From assembly GCF_029193885.1 (NCBI RefSeq), contig NZ_JARFVB010000004.1:62001-126000 (forward strand): DNA of 64,000 nt, in the 5' to 3' direction. Position numbers and translations under genes: made by a program. The stretch comes from Flagellimonas yonaguniensis. GTDB lineage: Bacteria > Bacteroidota > Bacteroidia > Flavobacteriales > Flavobacteriaceae. Positions 15,949 to 25,187 of the stretch are shown here, piece by piece; within the stretch, counting starts at the first letter, position 1; the number at the start of each line of letters is the position of its first letter. The notes beneath the pieces are model-generated. The model did not search any database. It was not told the DNA's origin and was given only the letters and a program-made list of their open reading frames with translations.

Positions 15949-17532
15949 TTAAATTAAAGGGAGTTTTATAAAGAAAGTGCTTCCTTTTCCTTTTTCACTT
16001 TCAGCATAAACCTCACCTTGATGATCGTCTATAATTCGCTTTACGTAGGCCAATCCTAAACCGTGGCCCTTAACGTTATGTATGTCGCCGGTATGTTCCC
16101 GGTAAAATTTTTCAAATACTTTTTTGAGCACTGCTTTACTCATCCCCGCTCCTTGATCTTGTACCTTGATAATGATACTGTTTTTTACCACTTCGGTGTA
16201 CACATCGATTTTCGGGGTCTCTGGAGAATATTTTACCGCATTATCCAGAATGTTCACTATCACGTTGGTCATGTGCATATCATTGGCCAACACTTCGGAC
16301 CGCTCAGCATCAAGGTGGGCCTTTGCATATCCTCCCCTATCCTGTACAATCAACTCGATATGGGCAATGGCATCGGTAATGATATCGTGTATATTCACCC
16401 TATCCTTGCTAATGTCCAATTGGTTTTTCTCGAGTTTGGATATCCTCAAGACATTCTCCACTTGGGCATGCATACGTTTATTCTCATCACGAATCATGCC
16501 TAGATAACGCAACACTTTTTCCTTATCCTCAATGGATTTTGGATTTCGAATCGCTTCTACGGCCAAGTTGATGGTGGCAATCGGCGTTTTGAACTCGTGC
16601 GTCATATTATTGATGAAATCCGATTTGATCTCGGAAATACGCTTCTGCTTGATCAATTGGTAAATAGCACTGGAATAGGCCAACAGAATCACCAAAGTAA
16701 AAATCAATGACAAAAGAGCCATCTTCATTACTGAACCAAATATGTAGCGTTTCATACTGGGAAAAGTCAGCAATAGCGAAAAGTTGGACATCCCTTCACT
16801 ATCCTTGAAAATCGGTGCCTTGTACATTTTGGAGCCTGAGAACTTGAATTTTCTGGATCTTATCTTCGTTGGATAACCTTGACTGTACACTCCATACTCA
16901 TAATCAATATCGATGTTCCTATTACTAAGTTCTTGACTGAGCAAAAGTTCCAGCTCTTGCTTGGAAACCCGTTTATGGATAGGCTGGATTTTAGCATATT
17001 CCATGAAAACGTCTTCATATTGAGCTTTCTCCATACTGCTCAGGTTTCCGATTTTCGTTATTTTCTCAATGGGGGTCAAATGCGAAATTCTACCATCCAA
17101 ACCTGACTCTTCCTTGAAAATCTGTTTGGTTCTTCGACTGGTGAAATTTTTGAACGTAGTGGTATCATTACCAACCAATGTATTATCAAAGAACGCCGAG
17201 GTTATATTGTAATCTTCTTCTAAAATTCCATGGGAGTAAAAAAGGATTTCGTCGGAATTGAGATCCCTTTCCACAAACATGAAATTTTTGAACTGGGCAC
17301 TTTTCGGCTTACCAATACTATCGATCATGGAAGCTACAAGGTCTGAGTAATCCTTCATCTCGCGCTTCTCCACCCTACTCGCTACCTTATCCAATATGTC
17401 CGTGATTGTTCTTGAGAATTGTTCTTCTTTGTCGTTTATGGATGTTCGTATCCAATAAACCTGCACGAATATTATCCCTATAAGGGATAAGCTCATAAGA
17501 ACAACCAGAAGAACGAATAGCTTCTTGTTCAT
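15949..17532 (-). CDS. Membrane sensor histidine kinase
   Basis: The 527-residue protein has transmembrane segments at about 5-27 and 271-292, enclosing a periplasmic sensor region of about 240 residues without a recognised domain. The HisKA domain carries H312 in 'INNMTHEFKTPIATI'. The ATPase domain has the N box 'VIVNILDNAVKYS', G1 'VQDQGAGMS', F box 'FEKFYRE' and G2 'VKGHGLGLAYVK'. All residues needed for kinase activity appear present. The response regulator follows in the same operon, and coaE lies just upstream on the same strand after a 64-nt gap. Confidence 0.95.
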   Translation of the reverse strand: MNKKLFVLLVVLMSLSLIGIIFVQVYWIRTSINDKEEQFSRTITDILDKVASRVEKREMKDYSDLVASMIDSIGKPKSAQFKNFMFVERDLNSDEILFYSHGILEEDYNITSAFFDNTLVGNDTTTFKNFTSRRTKQIFKEESGLDGRISHLTPIEKITKIGNLSSMEKAQYEDVFMEYAKIQPIHKRVSKQELELLLSQELSNRNIDIDYEYGVYSQGYPTKIRSRKFKFSGSKMYKAPIFKDSEGMSNFSLLLTFPSMKRYIFGSVMKMALLSLIFTLVILLAYSSAIYQLIKQKRISEIKSDFINNMTHEFKTPIATINLAVEAIRNPKSIEDKEKVLRYLGMIRDENKRMHAQVENVLRISKLEKNQLDISKDRVNIHDIITDAIAHIELIVQDRGGYAKAHLDAERSEVLANDMHMTNVIVNILDNAVKYSPETPKIDVYTEVVKNSIIIKVQDQGAGMSKAVLKKVFEKFYREHTGDIHNVKGHGLGLAYVKRIIDDHQGEVYAESEKGKGSTFFIKLPLI

Positions 17533-17596
17533 TGATGTAAAATTAAAAATTTAACATTTAGTACTTTTAGCGTTTAACCAAAACTTAACATAAATG

Positions 17597-18190
17597 TTAA
17601 AATTTGGGAGTCAACGCTAAAAGTTTGAGGTGTAGTTCTTTAACCTTTCTTTTGGTTTTATCCAGTTCAAGGTTTTCAAGCAAAAAATCGGTCAAATCAA
17701 GCTTTTGCCCATCATCCAATTGGTTTTGCATTCGATCGACAACCGCTTGTTTTTCAAGCCCATCCCTGTCCACAACCCTTTGGATCCGTGTTTTGACAGG
17801 AGCCGTTACCAATATAGTATAATCATATTTACCTTGGGCATTATTTTCAAAAATCAAGGCGGTTTCCTGTATTACATAGGGGGATTCTTGAGCTTCAGCC
17901 CATTGCATAAAATGCTTTCCAACTGCAGGGTGGACGATTCCATTGAGCTTTTCCAGTAGTTCCGTGTCCCTAAAAACTTTTTCTGCTATAAAAGACCTGT
18001 TCAAGCCATCTGCTGTATAAGCTTCCTTGCCCAGTAGATCTGTAATGGCCTCTTTGACCTCCTGAGAAGTTGACATCAATATTTTGGCCTCTTTATCAGA
18101 ATCATATACAGGAATACCAAGTTCCCGGAACATATTGGCCACGGTACTTTTCCCGCTACCTATCCCCCCTGTTAGTCCAACTATCATCAT
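17597..18190 (-). CDS. coaE: Dephospho-CoA kinase
   Basis: This 197-residue enzyme phosphorylates dephospho-CoA in the last step of coenzyme A synthesis. The P-loop is 'VGLTGGIGSGKSTVANMF', followed by 'GIPVYDSDKEAK' and the 'ALIFENNAQGKYDYTILV' block, typical of CoaE. The start overlaps the YbbR stop by 4 nt (ATGA on the minus strand); a second ATG one codon later is an equal choice. CoaBC, for an earlier step, is encoded at 23979-25184. Confidence 0.96.
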   Translation of the reverse strand: MMIVGLTGGIGSGKSTVANMFRELGIPVYDSDKEAKILMSTSQEVKEAITDLLGKEAYTADGLNRSFIAEKVFRDTELLEKLNGIVHPAVGKHFMQWAEAQESPYVIQETALIFENNAQGKYDYTILVTAPVKTRIQRVVDRDGLEKQAVVDRMQNQLDDGQKLDLTDFLLENLELDKTKRKVKELHLKLLALTPKF

Positions 18191-19143
18191 TGTCGCTCCA
18201 ATACAAAGTTTACTGTATTCTCTTCTAATTTAATATCGTAGACCTTTTGTGGGCTCTCGGTAATTTCCAAAAACAACTTACTGCTTACCGAACCATCCAG
18301 CTGACCATAATCGGCCACAATTTCAAAATCGGAAGCCGATATCTCCTTCAATCTTTCAATGGTCGCCTTGCATAAAATGGTTACCGAATTAGGGAACGTT
18401 CTTATTTGGTATCCTTCAGGAGCATTCACAACTTGAATCGGTACATCAAATACCTTTTCGGAGAATTTGGAAACCTTACCCGAAATCATGGCACGCCCCA
18501 CCGAAAAAATACTGTTATCCAAGCCCTTCGGAAAGACCAAGCTCACTTCGGAAGAGAAATCCTCATTCACATCGGTCAATTGAATTGGAGCTGTTTTGAT
18601 GGATTGGATAGTGTCGATTTCATTTTTTGGTCCTTTTACCTCCACGGAATCTGGCGAAATCTTGATTTTTCCATCCAATATATAGTTTTGCTGCAGTTGC
18701 AGGTTCAGCCTAGCCTGTACGGGTATTTTCTTGGAGTCCACCTGATACAGATCCACATCCAGTACATTCCTGTCCAAATACAACAAAGATATATTTTGGG
18801 ACAATTGTTGATCCATTTGTCGCCTCAGCACCTCTTCGCTGAGCACGTATTGCCCATTCCTGTAGTCGACTTGGGATACATCGATATCGATTTGACTCCT
18901 AAAAATCTTATAATACAAAAATTGAAAGCCGCTGGTCCTCAACTTAGCTTCAATCTGATTGTTGGAATTCTTGCCCAACAACAACGAATCGGGAAGATTT
19001 CTGTAATTAAGCGTAAAATAAGCTCTTGACTCATAGGTTTCGGATAGATTACTAATGAACCAAGCCAAAAATGAGCATATCAGGAACAGCGAAAACACTT
19101 TCGCTTTCTTTTGATTGAGGCCTTGCAATACCTTTTTGAACAC
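18187..19143 (-). CDS. YbbR-like domain protein
   Basis: The 318-residue protein has one N-terminal membrane anchor ('VFSLFLICSFLAWFISNL') and an extracytoplasmic region of YbbR-like beta repeats, for example 'IPVQARLNLQLQQNYILDG' and 'VFDVPIQVVNAPEGYQI'. In Firmicutes YbbR (CdaR) proteins regulate the diadenylate cyclase CdaA; in Bacteroidota this is presumed, not shown. No cyclase gene lies in the window. It is sandwiched between a glycosyltransferase (2 nt upstream) and coaE (4-nt overlap), so the three genes form an operon. Confidence 0.85.
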   Translation of the reverse strand: MFKKVLQGLNQKKAKVFSLFLICSFLAWFISNLSETYESRAYFTLNYRNLPDSLLLGKNSNNQIEAKLRTSGFQFLYYKIFRSQIDIDVSQVDYRNGQYVLSEEVLRRQMDQQLSQNISLLYLDRNVLDVDLYQVDSKKIPVQARLNLQLQQNYILDGKIKISPDSVEVKGPKNEIDTIQSIKTAPIQLTDVNEDFSSEVSLVFPKGLDNSIFSVGRAMISGKVSKFSEKVFDVPIQVVNAPEGYQIRTFPNSVTILCKATIERLKEISASDFEIVADYGQLDGSVSSKLFLEITESPQKVYDIKLEENTVNFVLERQ

Positions 19144-19145
19144 TT

Positions 19146-20153
19146 TTACTTCTTCTTGAAAAATAGTTTAGGAAACAGTTCTTCCGGCTTCTTATTACTA
19201 AAGTTAAGCAACATTGTGGACTTGAAAAAACCAATTCCGTATCCTGTGAATTGAATCAAGGCGGCAAAAATGGACAAAATCCCCACAATTAGGCTCTTAC
19301 TCTTGATGAATGCATCCAAAAACAGGATTGAAAAATAGAAACCATATAGTAGTAATGGCAACCAAAGTCCGAAAATTGAAAGAATGATCGCAACGTCCAA
19401 TCCCAAAATGAACAAAGTGGGAAACCAATAGGTTGGTTTTGCCGTTCCTGGGTGCCATTTGTTTAAAATGGGGCGTACCATCCCAAATTTGTTGACCTGA
19501 ATATAGAATTTGTTCCAATCAATACGCCTCTTGTGGTAGACGTATGCGTCTGGGAATAATCTTGTATCAAACCCAGCTTTCCAAATACGAAAGGTCAGGT
19601 CTGGATCTTCCCCTGGGTGTATTCTCCCAAACCCTCCTGCCTTTTCAAAAGCTGTTTTGGAAATACCCATGTTAAAACTACGGGGCTGAAATTTACCTAC
19701 GGCCTTTTTACCTCCACGGATACCACCAGTGGTCAAAAAAGAGGTCATCACATAGTTGATGGCCTTCTGAATTATAGTAAAGGAAGCATCGGCGGCATCG
19801 GGTCCGCCAAAGCAATGGACAAACTCCTTTTTAAGTTCCTTGTCCACTTCGGACAAATACTGTTTGGGAAGGATACAATCGGAATCCAAAATGATAAAAT
19901 AATCCCCTTTGGCCTTTTGCATTCCGAAATTTCTGGAATCGCCAGGACCCGAGTTTTCCTTGAAATAGTAGGAAACGTTCAGTTTATCCCGAAATCCATC
20001 CACAATGTCCTCAGAACGCTCTGTGGAACCATCTTCCACGATCACCACTTCAAAATCTTCTTGGAAATCTTGTTGCCCAAGACTTTCCAACAGCTCTCGA
20101 ACTTCTTCGGGCCTATTGAACACCGGAACTACTGTGGAGAAAAATGTATTCAT
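19146..20153 (-). CDS. Membrane-associated family 2 glycosyltransferase
   Basis: This 335-residue protein begins with a GT-A domain: 'FSTVVPVFNRPEEVRELLE', 'VVIVEDGSTERSEDI', and the metal-binding 'FIILDSDCILP', followed by 'GPDAADASF' and the acceptor-site block 'GEDPDLTFRIWKAG'. The C-terminal 90 residues contain about three hydrophobic segments, suggesting membrane anchoring. The start at 20153 gives 'MNTFFSTVVPVFN'; an ATG 18 nt upstream is less typical. It heads the operon with the YbbR gene and coaE. It may act on a cell-envelope polysaccharide; donor and acceptor are unknown. Confidence 0.9.
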   Translation of the reverse strand: MNTFFSTVVPVFNRPEEVRELLESLGQQDFQEDFEVVIVEDGSTERSEDIVDGFRDKLNVSYYFKENSGPGDSRNFGMQKAKGDYFIILDSDCILPKQYLSEVDKELKKEFVHCFGGPDAADASFTIIQKAINYVMTSFLTTGGIRGGKKAVGKFQPRSFNMGISKTAFEKAGGFGRIHPGEDPDLTFRIWKAGFDTRLFPDAYVYHKRRIDWNKFYIQVNKFGMVRPILNKWHPGTAKPTYWFPTLFILGLDVAIILSIFGLWLPLLLYGFYFSILFLDAFIKSKSLIVGILSIFAALIQFTGYGIGFFKSTMLLNFSNKKPEELFPKLFFKKK

Positions 20154-20156
20154 TTG

Positions 20157-20186
20157 AAACAGAAAAGCCACCCCTAAAAGGATGGC
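20157..20186 (-). terminator. Intrinsic terminator after fabI
   Basis: Read on the minus strand, GCCATCC pairs fully with GGGTGGC (one G-U pair) and is followed by TTTTCTGTTT. It lies between fabI and the glycosyltransferase gene and overlaps the latter's leader, so that operon's promoter may be inside or next to it. Confidence 0.75.
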
Positions 20187-20207
20187 TTCCCATATATTTT
20201 TTACGGT

Positions 20208-21020
20208 TTATTCCGAAAATTCATCAATTACCTCCTGACTTACACCTGTGTTGGAAAACCCTCCATCGTGGAACAAGTTCTGCATGGTCACCTTTTTGGT
20301 CAAATCGGAGAAAAGTGACACGGTATAGTTGGCGCAATCATCCGCCGTGGCATTGCCCAATGGAGACATTTTTTCCGCGTAATTGATGAATCCATCAAAT
20401 CCTTTCACGCCTTGACCCGCTGTTGTAGGGGTCGGAGATTGGGAAATGGTGTTCACTCTTACCTTATGTTCCTTTCCGAAGAAATAACCAAAGCTCCTTG
20501 CAACAGACTCCAAATAGGCCTTGTTGTCCGCCATATCGTTATAGTCAGGGAACGTTCTCTGTGCAGCCATATAAGTTAGGGCTACGATACTTCCCCATTC
20601 ATTCATCGCCTCCGCTTTATAAAGCGATTGCATTACTTTGTGAAAAGATAGTGCGGATACATCCCATCCCTTCTCGGTAAAACTGTAGTTCTCGTCCGTG
20701 TATTGTCTTCCTTTTCTAACGTTTACGGACATTCCTATGGAATGAAGCACAAAATCCAGTTTTCCACCCAAAATCTCCATGGACTTCTCCACCAAGGTTT
20801 TCAGGTCCTCTTCGTTAGTGGCATCTGCAGGAATAATTTCTGAGTTGGTTTTTTTCGCCAATTCGTTTATTTGTCCCATTCGCATGGCAATGGGTGCGTT
20901 GGTCAAAACGAACTCGCCTCCTTCTTCATGAACGCGTTCTGCGGTTTTCCAAGCAATGGAATTAGGGTCCAATGCACCAAAAATGATTCCTTTTTTACCT
21001 TTTAAAAGATTGTATGCCAT
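20208..21020 (-). CDS. fabI: Enoyl-[acyl-carrier-protein] reductase FabI
   Basis: This 270-residue NAD(P)H-dependent enzyme reduces trans-2-enoyl-ACP in the last step of each fatty-acid elongation cycle. It starts 'MAYNLLKGKKGIIFGALD', has the divergent SDR glycine motif, 'VLHSIGMS', and the active-site Y-x6-K in 'YNDMADNKAYLESVARS', followed by 'VRVNTISQSPTPT'. I used the ATG at 21020; another lies 12 nt upstream. It is transcribed alone, with a -7 box at 21048-21055 and its own terminator. Confidence 0.96.
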   Translation of the reverse strand: MAYNLLKGKKGIIFGALDPNSIAWKTAERVHEEGGEFVLTNAPIAMRMGQINELAKKTNSEIIPADATNEEDLKTLVEKSMEILGGKLDFVLHSIGMSVNVRKGRQYTDENYSFTEKGWDVSALSFHKVMQSLYKAEAMNEWGSIVALTYMAAQRTFPDYNDMADNKAYLESVARSFGYFFGKEHKVRVNTISQSPTPTTAGQGVKGFDGFINYAEKMSPLGNATADDCANYTVSLFSDLTKKVTMQNLFHDGGFSNTGVSQEVIDEFSE

Positions 21021-21047
21021 AATTTTTTGCAATTGTTAATTGTGTGA

Positions 21048-21055
21048 CAAAGATA
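21048..21055 (-). promoter_or_regulatory. -7 box of fabI
   Basis: Minus-strand TATCTTTG matches TAnnTTTG and lies 27 nt before the start codon. No TTG stands at the ideal -33 spacing. Confidence 0.5.
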
Positions 21056-21100
21056 TTTAAACTATTTGAATGTTAACCCTACCCAAATACATAGATTCTC

Positions 21101-21178
21101 GTCATGCTGAACTTGTTTCAACATCTGATTCATCCAATAGCCCCATTTAATGAGACCCTGAAATAAATCCAGGGTAAC
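21101..21178. repeat. Imperfect palindromic intergenic repeat
   Basis: The left arm GTCATGCTGAACTTGTTTCA and the right arm, whose complement reads GTTACCCTGGATTTATTTCA, form an imperfect inverted repeat of 78 bp between fabI and recN. The CCTGAA core also occurs in the hairpin at 58001-58027. It is a different sequence type from the GTCAGTTCGAG family. Confidence 0.6.
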
Positions 21179-21219
21179 GTTCCTTGATCTAATGGCGAAA
21201 TTAACAGGAGTTCACAGGC

Positions 21220-22872
21220 CTATTGCAACAGCTCCTTGGCATGGGCCAAAGCGGATTCGGACAACGACTTACCTCCCAACATTTCAGCCAACTCCCGTAC
21301 CCGCTCATCCGCGCTCAATTGTTTAATCTGTGTGCTTGTTCCGGCTGCTCCTTCTTCTTTATATACCTTGAATTGATAACGTCCTTTTGAAGCGACCTGC
21401 GGTAAGTGCGTAATGGAAAAAACTTGCATAGTATCGCTCATTTGCTGCATGATTTCCCCCATTCGGTTGGATATTTCTCCAGAAACCCCTGTGTCGATCT
21501 CATCGAACATCATGGTGGGCAGGTTCTCATACTCGGCCAAAATGGATTTTATGGTCAACATAATACGGGACAGTTCACCACCAGATGCTACTTTTTTCAA
21601 TTCGCCATAACTGGACCCCTTGTTTGCTGAAAACAAGAACACCAAGTCATCTTTTCCATTGGTTTTGAATGATTTGGATGGGTTTACTTCAATTTTAAAA
21701 GTAGCGGATGGCATACCCAAAGATGATAAGTTCACTTGCAGTCTCTCGTCTAATTTGGGGATGACATTCTTTCTGCCCTCACTTATTTTTTCGGCCCAAG
21801 CATCCACTTTTTTGGTAATGGCATTGACCTCTTCTTGTTTTTCCTTGATTTTGGACTCAATGTTGGCTACGGTATCCACTTTTTGTGACAAATCTTCGCG
21901 AATATCAATCAATTCCGTTACTGAATCGGTTTGATGTTTTTTCTGAAGGTCGTATAGTTGTTGTAATTGACTATTGACCACTTCCAAACGTTCTGGATTG
22001 GCCTCAACACCTTCCTGCAACTGCTCCAATTCGGAGGCGATGTCGTCGGTTTCAATCAAAACCGATTGAATCCTTTCGTACAAAGACTTGTATTCAGAGC
22101 CAAAGTCCATTAATCCTTGCAAAGCCCGCTTTAAGTCGGTCAGTCGACCCACAATGCCCAATTGCTCATCGTTCAATAACTGATGCCCTGCAGACAATTG
22201 TTCCATTATCTGCTCCACATTGCTCAACTGCTCATATTCTTCTTCCAGCTCCTCCTGCATACCTTCTTTGAGCTTGGCCTCTTCCAGTTCCTTCAACAAA
22301 AAACTATTGTAATCGTGCTCCTTATCTGCATCAGCCTGAAAATTTTCCAATTTTTGAAGTTCTTTGGAGACTGTTCTCAGCTTTTCAAGTTCCAGCGAGT
22401 ATCCCGAAAGGTTTTCAGCATTGTCAGCCAATGCATCGAGCACTTTCATCTGAAAATCATTGTCGGTAAGCTGCATGGTCTGGTGTTGCGAGTGCACATC
22501 CACCAATTGATCTCCCAATGCCCGCATCACATCCAAAGTGACCGGAGAGTCGTTCACAAACGCCCTAGATTTCCCACTGGGCAATATTTCCCTCCGTAGA
22601 ATCGTGGTTTTCTCGTAATCCAGGTCGTTTTCCTCAAAAAAAGGCTGGAGTTCGTATTTGTAAACATCGAACTCTGCCTCAATCACACACTTTTGCTCTT
22701 TGTTTTTAAGAGACGATAGATCGGCTCGCTTTCCCAGAACCATGGAGAGCCCCCCCAACAGTATGGATTTTCCGGCACCAGTCTCACCAGTTATGGTAGT
22801 GAAACCGTTGGAAAAAGACACACTTACATCGTCAATGAGTGCATAATTTTGGATGGATAGATTTACTAGCAA
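21220..22872 (-). CDS. recN: DNA repair protein RecN
   Basis: This 550-residue SMC-like ATPase takes part in double-strand-break repair. The N-terminus 'LSIQNYALIDDVSVSF' and Walker A 'TTITGETGAGKSILLGGLS' are typical, two coiled-coil arms fill the middle (about residues 150-370), and the C-terminal head has the signature 'VASGGELSRIMLTIKS' and Walker B 'PTMMFDEIDTGVSGEIS'. The start is a TTG at 22872, giving 'MLVNLSIQNYALI'; no ATG or GTG is available at the family start position. Length is normal. It may be cotranscribed with upstream genes, but a 223-nt gap holding a repeat separates it from DUF4835. Confidence 0.95.
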   Translation of the reverse strand: MLVNLSIQNYALIDDVSVSFSNGFTTITGETGAGKSILLGGLSMVLGKRADLSSLKNKEQKCVIEAEFDVYKYELQPFFEENDLDYEKTTILRREILPSGKSRAFVNDSPVTLDVMRALGDQLVDVHSQHQTMQLTDNDFQMKVLDALADNAENLSGYSLELEKLRTVSKELQKLENFQADADKEHDYNSFLLKELEEAKLKEGMQEELEEEYEQLSNVEQIMEQLSAGHQLLNDEQLGIVGRLTDLKRALQGLMDFGSEYKSLYERIQSVLIETDDIASELEQLQEGVEANPERLEVVNSQLQQLYDLQKKHQTDSVTELIDIREDLSQKVDTVANIESKIKEKQEEVNAITKKVDAWAEKISEGRKNVIPKLDERLQVNLSSLGMPSATFKIEVNPSKSFKTNGKDDLVFLFSANKGSSYGELKKVASGGELSRIMLTIKSILAEYENLPTMMFDEIDTGVSGEISNRMGEIMQQMSDTMQVFSITHLPQVASKGRYQFKVYKEEGAAGTSTQIKQLSADERVRELAEMLGGKSLSESALAHAKELLQ

Positions 22873-22908
22873 TATTGAAGAATTTACCCGTAAAGATAAA
22901 TTTCTTTA

Positions 22909-23098
22909 TAGAACTGCACTAACCCATTGTGCATTTTGAAAAAATTCGTCATTTCGAGTGGATTTCACGATAGCATAAGTGAAATTTGTATCGAGAAAAA
23001 GAATTTTTGTCCAAAAAAGTTCTCGACCTGCCTGCTGGCAGGCAGGTACGATTTTTTGTTCCTTAAAATCACTCGAACTGACACCTAGAGCTGCACTA
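22909..23098. repeat. Large nested palindromic intergenic repeat, copy B (- orientation)
   Basis: The core 22948-23082 (135 bp) is the reverse-complement relative of the element at 10622-10757. It has the same tips (GTCATTTCGAGTG and ACTCGAACTGAC), the same internal palindrome ACCTGCCTGCTGGCAGGCAG near 23026, and the same order of TCGAGAA blocks. It is flanked by 13-bp direct repeats differing at one base: TAGAACTGCACTA (22909-22921) and TAGAGCTGCACTA (23086-23098). Confidence 0.85.
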
Positions 23099-23986
23099 GT
23101 AATTTATTTCATTCCATGTGCTGGAATAAAATGGAGCCACTTTGTTAAGGGTTTCTTTAAGTTTTACGATGTCCACCTTAGGGCCATCGGAGAAGATATT
23201 CTGAATTTCCTCGGACTTGGCATCAAAAAAGGTCTGAATCAAGAAGGCATTGGGCCTGCGGCTAATGAGTGTTTCAAACAAACGAAGGCTTCCCGTGATG
23301 ATTTGTTTACCTGTACTGTTATTGTCCGCCAGTATATCGAGTCCTTTTCTGTGATAATTGTACATGGCAATCCGATATTCCCGGAAAGAGTTGCTCAATA
23401 AGTTATCCACCAATTCAAAACGGCTACGATCCCCTGTTTCCTGACTCCAACCGCTGTAACTGGAACTTTGCGCCTGGGTCACGATATTTTGTGCCTGTCT
23501 GTAGAAATCGTTACCTCCTTCTAAAGAAAAAGTGTCGGCATCCAACCCTAAGATCATATAGACGTAGTATGAGATAACGCCAACCAAATTGGAATCGAAG
23601 TTGTTCGGATTGAACACTAAAGGCTGAAATTCTTGATATTGAAAATTAAATGAGTTGTCCTTATAGTTGAACACTGGACTTTCGTAGGTCGTATTAAAAA
23701 CGGGCCGTGTGGACTGAATTTGGATATTGGCCTCGAAACGGTCCGATTCATATTGAGTTACCGTAATGAACATCCGTGCATTGACACGCTCATTTTCACG
23801 GTATGTCCTGTTCGTCCATTTGGTCTTGTTCACAAAATCGTTGAGCGAACGCTCCAAAGTCCTGAAAATCTGCTGATTGGTCTGCCCTACTTGGTCCGAG
23901 TTTACAGTAACCTGGCAATTCAATTCCTGGGCATAAGTCCCAAGGACAGCAAACAAAAGAAAAACGGCAAAAAATGTGTTACGCAT
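23096..23986 (-). CDS. DUF4835-family periplasmic or outer-membrane protein
   Basis: This 296-residue protein has a signal peptide ending at 'LGTYAQ' and matches DUF4835, a Bacteroidota family. Recognisable blocks are 'ELNCQVTVNSDQVGQTNQQIF', 'SLNDFVNKTKWTNR', 'ISYYVYMILGLDADTFS' and the ending 'FYSSTWNEINY'. Homologues are usually found, as here, directly downstream of coaBC and rpoZ; the start overlaps the coaBC end by 8 nt. No biochemical function is known. The conserved position beside bamD and rpoZ suggests a housekeeping envelope role. Confidence 0.87.
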   Translation of the reverse strand: MRNTFFAVFLLFAVLGTYAQELNCQVTVNSDQVGQTNQQIFRTLERSLNDFVNKTKWTNRTYRENERVNARMFITVTQYESDRFEANIQIQSTRPVFNTTYESPVFNYKDNSFNFQYQEFQPLVFNPNNFDSNLVGVISYYVYMILGLDADTFSLEGGNDFYRQAQNIVTQAQSSSYSGWSQETGDRSRFELVDNLLSNSFREYRIAMYNYHRKGLDILADNNSTGKQIITGSLRLFETLISRRPNAFLIQTFFDAKSEEIQNIFSDGPKVDIVKLKETLNKVAPFYSSTWNEINY

Positions 23987-25184
23987 GGATTCTGGAGATG
24001 ATTTCTTCCCAAATATCGGAAGCCACTTCGGACTTCGTCTTCAAATCAAACGTTTTTATCCCCGAATTCTTATCTATGAAAGTAATTTTATTTGTGCTTC
24101 CGCCAAACCCTGCACCATCATCTTTGAGCGAGTTGAGCACAATACCATCCAAATGCTTTCTTTTGAGCTTGCCTTTGGCATTTTCCAGTTCATTTTGGGT
24201 TTCCAAAGCAAATCCGACCAAGAATTGATTCTTTTTGGCTTCTCCAAGTGACATCAAAATGTCCGGGGTCCGTTCCAACTCAATTTTCATGTCGCCTTCC
24301 TGCTTCTTTACTTTTTCCGAAGCTACGGTTTTAGGTCGATAATCCGCCACGGCAGCTGCACATATTGCGATATCGGTATCTGCATAATGTTCGTGGCAGG
24401 CACTATACATGTCCTGCGCAGAGGTCACACGAATCAGTTGAATATTATGATGTTCGATGTTCAAATGGGTCGGACCTGATACCAAAATCACGTTTGCGCC
24501 TAGATTAGCCGCCTTTTTGGCCAATTCAAATCCCATCGTACCCGTGGAACGGTTTCCCAGAAAGCGAACGGGATCAATTGCTTCTTGGGTAGGTCCAGCA
24601 GTAATAAGCACTTTTTTTCCTGATAACGGTAGGCCTTTGGCCAAATCTTCCTGCATAAAGGCCACAATATTCTCGGGCTCTGCCATACGTCCTTCTCCGT
24701 GCAATCCGCTGGCCAACTCTCCTGATTCCGCTGGAATCATGGTATTGCCAAAAGATTGTAGTTTATCCAAAGAGTTTTTTGTGGATGGGTGCTTGTACAT
24801 ATCCAAATCCATGGCCGGGGCAAAATAGACTGGGCATTTTGCCGACAAATAGGTGGCCAAAAGTAGATTGTCGCATGTTCCATTGGTCATTTTGGACAAG
24901 GTATTGGCCGTTGCCGGGGCAATGACCATAACATCGGCCCAAAGTCCAAGCTCAACGTGGTTGTTCCATGAAAGGCTTCCATCCTCCTCATTGATAAAAT
25001 CCATCAAAACTGGATTTTTGGAAAGCGTGGAAAGTGTAAGTGGGGAAACAAAAGAGCTGGCGCTCTGGGTCATAACAACTTTGACCTGGGCGCCAGCTTT
25101 AATCAGTAAACGGACAAGAAAAGTGGTCTTGTACGCGGCAATTCCCCCGGAAATTCCCAAAAGGATATTTTTACCGCCAAGCAT
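23979..25184 (-). CDS. coaBC: Bifunctional phosphopantothenoylcysteine decarboxylase/phosphopantothenate-cysteine ligase
   Basis: This 401-residue protein carries out two successive steps of coenzyme A synthesis. The N-terminal CoaC flavoprotein domain has 'ILLGISGGIAAYKTTFLVR', the catalytic-histidine region 'NNHVELGLWADVMVIAPAT', and 'FAPAMDLDMYKHP'. The C-terminal CoaB domain has 'VLITAGPTQEAIDPVRFLG' with 'NRSTGTMGFELA' and 'AAVADYRPKTVASEKVKK'. Length is standard. rpoZ lies 3 nt upstream and DUF4835 overlaps by 8 nt downstream, giving the run bamD-rpoZ-coaBC-DUF4835. Confidence 0.97.
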   Translation of the reverse strand: MLGGKNILLGISGGIAAYKTTFLVRLLIKAGAQVKVVMTQSASSFVSPLTLSTLSKNPVLMDFINEEDGSLSWNNHVELGLWADVMVIAPATANTLSKMTNGTCDNLLLATYLSAKCPVYFAPAMDLDMYKHPSTKNSLDKLQSFGNTMIPAESGELASGLHGEGRMAEPENIVAFMQEDLAKGLPLSGKKVLITAGPTQEAIDPVRFLGNRSTGTMGFELAKKAANLGANVILVSGPTHLNIEHHNIQLIRVTSAQDMYSACHEHYADTDIAICAAAVADYRPKTVASEKVKKQEGDMKIELERTPDILMSLGEAKKNQFLVGFALETQNELENAKGKLKRKHLDGIVLNSLKDDGAGFGGSTNKITFIDKNSGIKTFDLKTKSEVASDIWEEIISRIHA

Positions 25185-25187
25185 TTC

